A program made the translations under genes and the position numbers. DNA of 64,000 nucleotides from Ceriagrion tenellum (lineage: Eukaryota > Arthropoda > Insecta > Odonata > Coenagrionidae): positions 130,376,041-130,440,040 of the forward strand of contig OY720643.1 of NCBI GenBank assembly GCA_963169105.1, in the 5' to 3' direction. Below, in pieces: positions 47,101-56,055 of the stretch. Below the pieces are notes generated by a model. The model was not told the origin of the DNA and did no database searches. It saw nothing but the letters and a program-made list of their open reading frames with translations. Positions within the stretch are counted from its first letter, which is position 1; each line of letters begins with the position of its first letter.

Positions 47101-50100
47101 GAGCTCGAGTTGGACGAGAGAGCCGCCGCTGCCGTAGCCTCAAGTCGTGGACTTGTTAGAGCAGTTCCTCCGCCGGCGATAGAAGCGCTGTTGCTTATGG
47201 AGAGGACATCGCTCCACGTTGTATTTGATCCAATGAAGGTGTTTGCCATCCATTTCTTTTCAGCTACCTTCAAGTGAACAGGAACTGAGCGCGAAAGTTC
47301 TGACTGTTAGGGAGATGACAATAAATATTTAAATAGTGATAGGGAGATGACAATAAATATTTAATTAGTGATCCATAAAGATTTTTTATTTATTTATTTA
47401 TTAAAAAACGCCTAAAACAGCAACTAGAGCCTTTACAATGGGTTTAAATAAACAAAAAATAAGTTAATAAATAAAACAAAAATATATAGTAAAAACAATA
47501 AGAACAATAATCAACAGAAAGAAAAAGAAAAAAATCAATTTTGTGGCAGGAAGGAAGAAGAGGAGGACACAATGCGTTTAAGTTGGGAAGAAAAGATGTT
47601 GCGTGAGGAGAAAAGGTCAAGGGTAGGGTGATTGTTGGCAAGGGTATTAAAAAATGAAGGTAGGCGATAGAAAATGGAACGTTGGGAGGTGGAGAGACGG
47701 AATTTATGTGTGTGAAACAGACTAACATCGCGAGTGGTGCGGGCAGGGATGCGGAGTGAAAAACAGGAGAGAAGATGATCAGAACGGAAGGACCCGTTCA
47801 TGATAGAGTGAAAAAATTTTAGGTCGGAAATTAGCCGGCGATGTGGGAGATGTGAGAGACCTAGAGACAAAATAATTTCAACTAGAGGGCTGTGTCTAAG
47901 GGAGGGCACGCTATGCCGGACTATGGCTAAACAGAAATTAATGGGGCGGTTGAGTATTTTAAGTGTAGTGGGGGACGCAGTTAACCAGATGGGAGATCAG
48001 TACCAAGGATGGGCAGTACACTACTAAAAAACACAAATTTAAGAGCAAAAGGGTCGGTAATTTCATTAAGTCTGTATAGAATCCCCACTATGGACATAGC
48101 TGTTTTAGAAATTGAAGAAATGTGCTCACTAAAAAGGAGCTTTTGGTCAAAGGTGACCGCTAAATCATTGAAGGAAGTGACGGAAGGTACAGGGTGTTTG
48201 GAAAGTTGGTAAGTAGAGGAGATAGTTTTGCGTTTTAATGTGAAGGACATAATAGCGGATTTACCTGGATTAACACGTAGTAACCATTTTGCGCACCAGC
48301 TATCAATTGCATTAAGAGCGGACTGTAACTGAAGTGAGTCAGCCTTACTGTCCACATTTTTAAACACTTTGCAGTCATCAGCGTATAAGAGAATGTTACA
48401 GCCCGAGGGTAAAATGTCATCAACTAGACCATCCACGTAGAGTGCAAAGAGAAGAGGGCCGAGAACGCTGCCCTGGGGGACGCCGGAAGAGACAGGGATG
48501 AATGCAGAGGAGTAACCATTGATTATCACACGCTGGTGACGGTCACGTAAAAAATGTGAAATAACTAATAAGACGGTACCATGAATGCTATATCGAGATT
48601 GAAGTTTGTGCAGAAAGAGGGTGTGGTTGACGGAGTCAAAAGCCTTAGAAATGTCAATATAAAAAACGTCGAGTTGCGACCGATTTTCGAAGGCAGAAAT
48701 GATATGATGGTGAAGAGTAGATAGATTTGTAAGACAAGAGCCGCCAGGAAGGAAACCATGCTGTAGAGGTGAGAGGTAAGGAAGGGTAAAGTAAAGAATG
48801 CGATCATGGAGAAAATGCTAAAAAATAATTGACAAAACCGGTAAGATGGAGATAGGGCAATAGTTTTCAATAAAATATTTCGGTCCAGATTTCAAAATAG
48901 GGTTAACATTGGAGTTTTTCCAGTACGACGGAAAAGTTCCAGGTTGGAAAATTCTGTTCAATAAGATGGAGATGGGGATATAAAGTGCATCAGACGTTAG
49001 ACGAAGGAACATTGAGGAAATATCATCAGAACCGGTAGCTTTGCTAGTGGGTAGATGGGACAAATAGTTGAGAATTTCCTGAGGGAAGGTGGAGATAGAT
49101 GCAAGAGAATGCGTGGAAACCGGGTGAACAGGGGGAGGTCGATATTAAGAGAGGAAGGGGGGAAATTGGACGAGAAACAGTTATTGAAGGCCGAGGCCCT
49201 GGCGTCTCCTTCATATGACACCCCACCGGAGGACAAAGTGAGTGGGATACGAGGCGTTTTTCGCTTGGAATTTATCAGCGACCAGAATTTCTTCGAATTC
49301 GCCTTAATATCCCCAGTAATTCTTTTCACAAAGTCCGTGTAGTCACGACGAAGAAGGTGTCGCGCGTGGCGGCGAAGAACAACAAAGGACTCGCGGGTGC
49401 GAGGGTTGGGGTGGGATTTCCAAAGTTTCCACGCAGCAATCTTGTTTTTCAAGGCCCAAGATGCCTTTAATGTGAGCCACAGGGGCATCAGGGGCATCTT
49501 CGACAAGCGACGAGAAGGGACGAGGTCCGCGATGGCAGCGTGGAAAAGGTCGTAAAAGAGTTGGAGTGCGTCTTCGGGTGACCCAAGCTCCAGGAGGTCC
49601 CAGGGAAGTAACGAGAGGGTCGGATTAATGGCAAGCCAGTCCGCTTTGTTCCAACAACGGAGGGATCTGGGGGAGGGGGGATAAGAGGCACGGAATTTTG
49701 GAGTTGTCGAGGGTAATGGGGAATGAAAAAAATGAAAAAGAAAAGGGGAATGTTAGAGAACACTCAAGGGATTCGTGGTCATTTGAGAAAATGTTTCTGC
49801 CTGCTGCTAAGGAATGCACTTGTTTGGAGGAAACTATGAAATCCAGTGTTGCCGTATCTCTCGTGGGAAAAGAATTACACTGATGGAGGCCGAGACCGTT
49901 CACAAAGTGGTCAAGGAAAAAATCGTCACAATGGTTTGTAGGAGATCCAGATACGGAAGAAGTCCAATCGATGGACAAATTAAAATCACCAAAAAGTAAA
50001 ACTTCACCAAAGTACGTGCACGGAGAACAGAATCGAAAAAGGCCCTCAGAGACGATAAATCAGAGTTATGTGGGCGGTAGAAACAGCCAATAAAAGGTTT

Positions 50101-53100
50101 AGTAAAATGGTCACTGTTTGGGCAGGAGTTGACGCGAATTTGGGTCCAAATAATTTCACAATTGGTCTCGAGATCTGCCCTTCGAGTGGCAGGGTAGTCG
50201 AAAGTAACCACGATCATGACGGAAAATTTGATGAGTGGAAGCGAACGCAAGTTCATCGTCGGAGATCTTATCACTAAGCCATGTTTCAGTTAGGGCGATG
50301 ATGTTGAAGGAGGAAAGTTCGGTGATATTGGAAGGCAGCACTGAAATCTTGTTTTGTAGACTTCTGACGTTCTGGTAGTAGGCATTACAGATCGGGCCAG
50401 GGTTGACGCGTACGTCCCAGGAGAGTAGAACCAGGAGAGCGAGACGTCTCCATGCCGGGGAGAAGCGACCGCGGTTGCCAGGTGACGTATTGGTGCCGGT
50501 GGGAAAGCGCCGGTGGAAGATCGGTAGACCGGCTAAGGAGAGACCCTTCCATGAGATTGGCGGATTTCCGCGGGATATCCGAGAAAACCTCTCGATCCCG
50601 AAAGTATTCTTGAAGGGTAGATGATTACTCTCCGTTGGGTGCCGAAAATAAGTCCATGGGTGTAAAATTACCACTGCTACAACAAATAGAAGCGCAGAGG
50701 AGAAAACGCGTTGTACTACACCGGCGGCCATATTGGAACCAGTGATGATTTGTTCCGATGCAAAGAGAACACTTGGTGTTTGTCCACAGGTTATTATATA
50801 TGGTACTACTAGTTTCAACGCAAAGGCGTCATCTTCAGGTATTGCGATTAGTTTACGAAGCCACGCCTGAACTCACCGAGTTAATCATGATTTGTTTTCT
50901 ATTTTAAGGGAAAATTCCTATGTCGGTATGTTTTTTTTTTAGATTTATGAATTATTATACGAGTTAAGTTTCTCTTCAAGTATTTTTTTCATGACCCGTT
51001 TGGAAGTATCTTGTACAGCTCCCGCGAAAGTTCCTGGCACAGACCTGCGCGGTAAAGAGGGTAGGTGTACGAGGAGAGGGGGGTGAAGGGAAAGGACAGA
51101 GGGGAGGGGAGGGAGGCAAAGAGAGAGAGAGAGTGCGATGTCAGGGAGACCAAAAGAATTCGCGAAATAAGCTCGATTGTATGAGTAATAGGTAAAATTT
51201 AAATCAACCGTCGCCGTGACTGGACTAGGAATCCCATCTTCAGGTCTCATTTTGAGACCAGTCAAAATGGGACGGCAGGTAGTTTCATCTACATCTACGT
51301 GATACCCTGCGAGCCACCACGAGGGTGTGTGGCAGGGGGTGAAGATCACCAAACATACACTATTGCGATGCAACTAGGATATTGAATGGAGACATGCTAG
51401 ATAATAGGGTCACATGCAGCTAGATGGTTAGTATCTACATAATAAGAAAGGGATTAATGGTTGTTATTATATGCATCATGCACTACAGACTACTCTAACT
51501 ATATTTCACCTACCTATCCCTTTGCTACGCTGCCTTTTGTTCTCTCTTAAGGTACGCGGGAAAAATGACATTTTAAATCTATCGGTACGACAACCTATCT
51601 CTCTAATCTTGTTAATCTGATCAAACCTAGCATAATAAGCAGGGGTTCTTAATATATATCTAACGTCATCTGTGAACAAATCGGTTTCGAATTTACTTAA
51701 AAGGTTTAACCTATATTTTAACCTGCGTTCTGATAGTAATTCCCATCCTAGTTCATCTATTAAATTCATAACACTTATACAGTTATCATAACGGCCTTTA
51801 ACAAACCTAGCGGATCTCCTTTGCACGCGCTCTAATTCTTTTATCAAACCTTCCTCGTACGGATCCCATATACTAGCGGCATATTATAAATGAGGCCTGA
51901 CAAGTGTAAAATAGCTTCTTTCTCGTACTCTCTCATCGCATTTCCCTAGTGATGGTGACGCCTAAGTATTTAATTGAATCTACGTTACATATTTTGTTTT
52001 CTTTGATGCAATAATTATTCCGGGGAAAGCCATTCTTTTTCCAAAAATTCATAATCGCGCATTTCTTCAAAGGTAATTCTAGTTGCCATCTATCACACCA
52101 ATCATCAATCGCATCTAAATCCTTAGCTAAAAATGGATGCCCTCTTCATTTCTAATTTCCTTATACACTACTGCATCATCGGCAAAAAGACGGGGCTTGC
52201 TATTTTTCACTACTGTATTCAAGTCATTTACGTAGAGAAGAAATAAAATTGGGCCTATCACGCTTCCCTGGGGAACACCCCATGTAACTTTTACTTCGCC
52301 TGAGCTGACACCATCTAATTTTTGAACGCCTTTGAACACCTTTGAACGCGGTCATGTAAGAAGTCTCCTATCCAGCCTACTATATTACTGTCTATTCCGT
52401 ATGATGCTAACTTCGCGAGTAACTTACAGTGGGGAACCTTGTCAAAAGCTTTTCTAAAGTCAAGAAACGCTGCATCTACCTATACGTTACTTTCTCCGGA
52501 AACTAAAATATTATGAACCAAAAGACCTAATTGAGTTTCGCAAGACCGTCCTTTTCTGATCCCTAGTTGCTAGTTTGGAGTCATCCAAATTCTCTAAGCG
52601 CTTTTTTTTAGCTGCAATTAGGAAATCCCTACACTGGACAATCGTCCTTCCCCGTTTCGCAAGACTCCGAAATTTCTTCAATTCGTATCTCAAAATAGTC
52701 CATTATTTAGTTCAAATAGTCCAGCAGCGCTAGGAACTTCTCCGAGAACTACAAGTTGAGAATCTTTTTTTTTGCGGTGCATGCCTAAAACCATCATTTC
52801 TTGTTGATTAATTGAGTATTAGCTTAATAGCAAAATTCTTAACTAATTACCTTGACTCAGTGACATCCCCATCCGCACACACACCTTACCTAGAGGTAAT
52901 ATGAGGTGAATCGCTTGAAGAAGGTATTCCGAAGTCTATTAGACTCGGTAACATCACTCCCATTTATAAGTGTTAATAGATATATATATATATATATAAT
53001 ATTGGTCCCTTATTATTATATATATTTAGCACTACTGAAAAAACCTATTTGACCTCGTCAGTATCCTAGAACTGATCTATCACAACTATTATGGTCCCTT

Positions 53101-53181
53101 ATTATTATATATATTATTATATATATAATATTTATGTGAGTATTTGCCGCTGTGCGGTTTGAGTGAATGAGTGAACGATTA

Positions 53182-53259
<78 letters not shown>

Positions 53260-54903
53260 TTATAAGTGTGGTAAAGAAGACTCCCGTATTGAGATGAAAT
53301 AAAATTACTTTGTATAATCCACACAAACTTAAATTGGTATAAACCCGACCGGTTCCAACACTTCCGTGTCATTCTCAAGAGGGATAATACAATTTGTTTT
53401 TACCAATACCATTACACCAATCTCCCTTCTACCAAGTTCCTGCACCCCCCCCCTTCCAGAAAATATTTGGTTACGTCCACCTCCAGCCCGATGCTTTGAC
53501 CTTAACCTTCATCTTGGTACCATGCAGCATACTACTCAAGATATAACCACTGGTTAGTATTATTAATGTGACAAATAATTAGCACTACTAGGTACTAATA
53601 CATGCAGGAGTATATCATGCCGGAGATTGCATCTACAATTCATGTTAATATATTTAGCACTACTGAAAAAACCTATTTGACCTCGTCAGTATCCTAGAAC
53701 TGATCTATCACAACTAATATGGTCCCTTATTATACGTGAAAAAATGACATCTTAAATCTATTGTTACTGCAGTCTATTTACTTAATCTTATTCCTGTGAT
53801 CGTTCCTACCATAATAGTTTGGCTCTAGCAAAATATTTTCAACGTCGGGCAAAAATAGTCTACATCAAACTTTCGTAAACGGGAGAAGGCAGGATTGGTG
53901 AGTCATCCCAATTCTCGAAGCGCTGGTGTTGGCGGCCAGCAGAAAGGCTCCACACTTCACAACCTTCCTCCCCCATTTCATAGGACTCAGAAGTTTAGTA
54001 GTCATATCCGAAAACAGTTCGTTCACTGCGCAGCGCCGTGAACTTAAACTAGAACTATACCCTACTCGCCGCACCATCGCGATCTCTAACCGAAGTGTGA
54101 CGCACCTTTTTCCTTATTATCACTATTTTTGCTGCCAATGCCTTTTTTCTCTTTAGCTACTCCTTTTTTCCTTTAGTTTCTCACCTTTTTTGGGGCATGA
54201 AGCGTGGGATTACCCTGGTCTCTATATTATTTAATGCTGCGATTACGTTACGACTCATTCATGGGGGAGGTAGCGATGGAGACATGCGAGGTTATTTCAT
54301 CCTTTCCATCGAGGACGGGGCCTATACAAGGGAATCAGTGAAAGTGCGTCTGCGACATGTGGCGCCATTCAAGCAAGAACGGTAAACTCATAACTAGTCG
54401 GAGCCTTTATTCTCGTCTTAAATGATGCTACATTCTTAAGTCGTGATGCACGTACCGAAGTCGCAATCTTTCAAGTGAAACGTCACTTGCATCTAAATCC
54501 GGGGGGAAAATGGCGTTGGATTGGATAGTTAAGAGACAAACTTAATCCTGCCGTTAGTCAGTTCAACGGCTCAGGGTCTGATTGTGTTGTAGGATTTATC
54601 AACAACCTTGCGGCGTCACATCTGATTTGCGAATCTTCTATGATGATATGTGATTGCAAACCCTCTTTTGTTTCCTCACCTTGTTGCCCATCCTGTTGAT
54701 CGATCGGACGCGGAAGTGCGCCGTTGTCGTAATGCCATACAGTTGGATCCGCGCCATCACGGTGTGCTTTTCGCCTGCCGTCAGGGGTGACAGCCCACCC
54801 GATGGGAAGATATCTTGGGCCTCCAGTGGCGTAGCGTTCTTCGAACGGTCGATGTCGAGAATCGCATCCAGGTTGAAGGAGAAGAAGAGTTGATACTGCT
54901 TCA
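44159..54903 (-). CDS. Probable host gene, 3' end: three exons of a single-pass membrane protein, possibly CLCA-like
   Basis: Three minus-strand exons join in phase: 54903-54680 (acceptor attccag, donor AAG|gtgagg; 224 nt, start phase 1, end phase 0), 47267-47099 (acceptor cttgaag, donor CAG|gtgag; 169 nt, phase 0 to 1) and 44667-44159 (acceptor ttgcag, stop TGA). Together they give about 298 residues. Exon 1 looks like a beta-sandwich end (GLSPLTAGEKHT, HFRVRSINRMGNK). Exon 2 is Ser/Ala-rich. Exon 3 starts with an N-glycosylation-type NHS, then a hydrophobic helix (WFIAVVSIISILIAATCVTA...) followed by RSKHRKRH and a cytoplasmic tail of about 125 residues ending TTEL. The FN3-like domain, linker and terminal membrane anchor resemble calcium-activated chloride channel regulators, but that is a weak match by eye. 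Introns of 7.4 and 2.4 kb are filled with LINEs. Upstream exons were not found before the end of the window. Confidence 0.55.
44715..44910 (+). pseudogene. LINE RT 3'-end fragment
   Basis: It reads GLFKNVIERMMLGKRGRGRNRIGFMD, then MKKGRSYADTKKDK, the characteristic last segment of RTE/Jockey-like LINE polyproteins (compare GKKKRGRRRIKLVDQ at about 40800). It lies in the last intron of the host gene, antisense to it. Confidence 0.65.
45035..45390 (+). pseudogene. LINE family A, RT fragment
   Basis: Pieces correspond to ISLTSISCKVFEH (here ISLTATTGKTFERAI, about 45149), a decayed GFRKGRS block, then SLILKKHSTK/DFKEAFDEV (about 45338). It shares taatatgaggtgaatcg with the fragment at 52890. It is very decayed. 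Confidence 0.55.
45391..46255. other. Intronic, no gene recognised
   Basis: Non-coding sequence inside intron 2 of the host gene. No repeat related to the rest of the window was noticed. Confidence 0.4.
46256..46440. repeat. Foldback with ribozyme-like loop (weaker copy)
   Basis: Arms of about 45 bases (46269-46314 and 46382-46432) share attgtaggtcattaattcat inverted. On the minus strand the loop reads CTGATGA, A, GCAT/ATGC stem, GAAAC, GTT (46377 to 46340). A clear target duplication was not found; attttaac flanks are only suggestive. Confidence 0.5.
46441..47090. other. Intronic, no gene recognised
   Basis: Non-coding sequence between the foldback and exon 2 of the host gene. Confidence 0.4.
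47309..47373. repeat. 32-bp tandem duplication
   Basis: agggagatgacaataaatat plus twelve bases occurs twice in a row, about 40 bases upstream of the exon-2 acceptor and just outside the LINE 3' tail. Confidence 0.8.
47383..50880 (-). mobile_element. LINE family C with 2A-like leader, minus strand
   Basis: A near full-length but decayed LINE in intron 1 of the host gene. The 5' side begins around 50830-50880, the coding region runs 50818 to about 47535, and the 3' end is an AAATAAAT tail at 47387-47402. See the coding relic for domains. Confidence 0.7.
47535..50818 (-). pseudogene. LINE family C polyprotein relic (2A-like motif, endonuclease, RT)
   Basis: After a hydrophobic N-terminal stretch (about residues 40-55) the frame has LLSWDVRVNPGP (NPGP at residues 139-142; DNA 50416-50393), a 2A-like stop-go motif in which the usual Glu is Arg. 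The endonuclease follows at once: YYQNVRSLQNK, LTETWLSD, then FDYPATRR, GCFYRPH, a GDFN-like region near 50000 and SNDHESLEC. The RT has KATGSDDI (about 49040), SGVPQGSVLGPLLFALYVD (about 48480) and LYADDCKV (about 48390, catalytic Asp pair). The C-terminal part resembles PARTTRDVSLFHTHKFRL. At least five frameshifts make it inactive. The group is CR1/Jockey-like. Confidence 0.8.
51058..51140 (+). other. Purine-rich tract
   Basis: About 80 bases are almost all G and A, ending in (GA)n, with several GGGG runs. It could adopt triplex or quadruplex structure. Confidence 0.5.
51286..52560 (-). pseudogene. LINE family A, 5'-truncated copy (minus)
   Basis: Read from 52560 down: a GFRKGRSCETQL-equivalent region (frameshifted, about 52550), WGVPQGSVIGPILFLLYVND (about 52280), RLFADDAVVY (about 52185), a gap, then ELERVQRRSARFVKGRYDN (about 51840) and CRTDRFKMSFFPRTLRE. 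The 3' tail carries both hairpins and ends catctacatctacgt (minus gatgtag repeats) at 51286. It closely resembles the copy at 63346-63855, implying recent amplification of this subfamily. Confidence 0.85.
52567..52735 (-). pseudogene. Unidentified coding-like relic, copy 1
   Basis: A minus-strand stretch with SES-E-G...CPV and RLENLDD-type residues has a diverged counterpart at 53890-54055. The two are similar over about 150 bases in both DNA and one protein frame. The family is not recognised. It lies at the 5' junction of a truncated LINE family A copy. Confidence 0.35.
52890..52970 (+). pseudogene. LINE family A, short RT remnant
   Basis: It contains aggtaatatgaggtgaatcg and IRLGNITPIYK, equivalent to VANVTPIFKSG of the intact ORF2. 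Only this piece is present. Confidence 0.45.
53022..53106 (-). repeat. LINE family A 3'-region duplicate
   Basis: tatttagcactactgaaaaa and the following 60 bases recur almost unchanged at 53647-53733, both matching the reverse complement of about 34120-34210. Confidence 0.75.
53183..53253. repeat. (AT)n microsatellite
   Basis: About 70 bases of uninterrupted alternating AT, with shorter TA runs nearby (52979, 53105). It creates spurious open frames rich in Tyr-Ile. Confidence 0.95.
53341..53400 (-). repeat. Ribozyme-like box remnant
   Basis: The minus strand reads CTTGAGAATGACAC, GTGTTGG, AACCGGTCGGG, the same order of boxes as in the element at 35883-36153. No flanking duplication was identified. 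Confidence 0.35.
53610..53880 (-). pseudogene. LINE family A, 3'-end fragment
   Basis: Its reverse complement aligns with about 33980-34260: the region encoding FDVDYF, LLEPNY, CRTDR and DHNS, followed by the start of the 3' UTR (ggagattgcatctacaattc). It is 5'-truncated and has no tail. Confidence 0.75.
53890..54055 (-). pseudogene. Unidentified coding-like relic, copy 2
   Basis: Counterpart of 52567-52735. One minus frame reads TSESYEMGEEGCEVWSLS and RFENWDDSPIL. The product is not recognised. In both places it abuts LINE family A sequence, so it may be part of that family's missing 5' region or an older host sequence. Confidence 0.35.
54056..54679. other. Intronic, no gene recognised
   Basis: Non-coding sequence between the relic and exon 1 of the host gene. 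A short open frame at 54197-54385 has no recognisable motif. Confidence 0.4.
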
Positions 54904-55685
54904 CTGGAATTGGAGAGTGAGTGTTATTTTCTATTAATCTGGTAGTAGGTAGTAGCAGTCTTGTATCATGATATAATAATGTGAAACCATGGACGCCTTA
55001 CAAACATGTTTTCAAAAAGCTTCGAAATGCATTTGTCATAGTTACACAGCTATAAGCCACTACGAGAATTAATATACTTGTAAGTGATAATTTTGTGCCG
55101 GGTAAATTTTGAAGTGAGCAATCGCTTAATCGCCACTGCACTCCGAACTACTAGTATAATTCCATTGGTGTCGCGACTCGATCCTTGACTGCGGTAGTAA
55201 TTTGATGGGGGTGTGCAAAGGGAACTCAGGTATCGCTCTGCCACCAATGTTGTAATATAATCATAACATTGAACCTTTTCGAATTTGAGGATAGCGGGAC
55301 TAGTAACGGAATAACATTGACGGAGTTACTTCATGCCATGCACGCCCCATGTAGGAAAAATCATTCACCTTATCCGGGGCTCGACCTTGGATCCTTTTAT
55401 AATTTGAATAGTGATTTAGCCTATTAAACTTTCGAAGCGTCCTTCTCTCCTTTGGATTGTAGACTTTGAGCTCTGCTAAAATACACATTAAAATTGACCT
55501 CCATTGTATTAGGAGAGAGTAGGATTAGATAAAATGGTTGTTTTATTTAAGTTGTTGTGTCCGAGAGGAAAGTGAAATTTATTTGTATCAATTTTTTTCA
55601 AAAATAACGGAATATACGCTATTTTATTTCCTTTAACAAATGATATGTTGCCTTTTAATTTGCCTTGAGAAATATCATAATTGTT
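54904..55685. other. No gene recognised
   Basis: Sequence upstream of the first visible host exon. No further exon with a convincing frame was found. Confidence 0.4.
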
Positions 55686-55735
55686 ATCCTGTGGTAGGTT
55701 ATTATGTGGTAGGTTATCTTGTGGTAGGTTATTGC
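55686..55735. repeat. Short tandem repeat at LINE 5' junction
   Basis: gtggtaggttat is present three times, spaced about 16 bases, immediately before LINE family A begins. It may mark the 5' integration junction. Confidence 0.6.
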
Positions 55736-55740
55736 ATAAA

Positions 55741-55914
55741 CCAGAGGTTGCGTCGCTTCTGCACGGACATTGGAGCCTCCTTCGTCGACCTTCGGCCGGC
55801 AATCCGATCGTGTCGGACCCCTCTGAACCGTTCTGGTGTCCATTACACGGCCGAGGCAGCTAGCTGTGTAGCGAGTAGCATACTCGATCACTGTAGACCT
55901 TTTTTAGGATAGAG
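55741..55914 (+). pseudogene. LINE family A ORF1, C-terminal SGNH-hydrolase-like end (truncated)
   Basis: The frame reads RLRRFCTDIGASFVDLRP, then NRSGVHYTAEAA. The D-x-x-H-like NRSGVH block is the last (Asp/His) block of GDSL/SGNH hydrolases, which occur in ORF1 of some CR1-group LINEs. The Ser-bearing block would lie upstream and is lost by 5' truncation. The frame ends at a TAG at about 55910, 144 bases before the ORF2 ATG. Confidence 0.55.
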
Positions 55915-56055
55915 GGTAGGGCAGAGAGTAGGTCAGCTAATGGGTCGAATCAGGTACCATCGCGAACAATATTTAATAGAAAAAATATCCAAGAAAGTGT
56001 TAAGTCTAAAGAGAACAGTAAGAGGCCAGTTTCAAAAAATAGCAGTAATGTAACT

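Noticed and set aside
53058..53378. Open frames rich in Tyr-Ile over the AT microsatellite
   Set aside because: They are translation of (AT)n and have no coding value.
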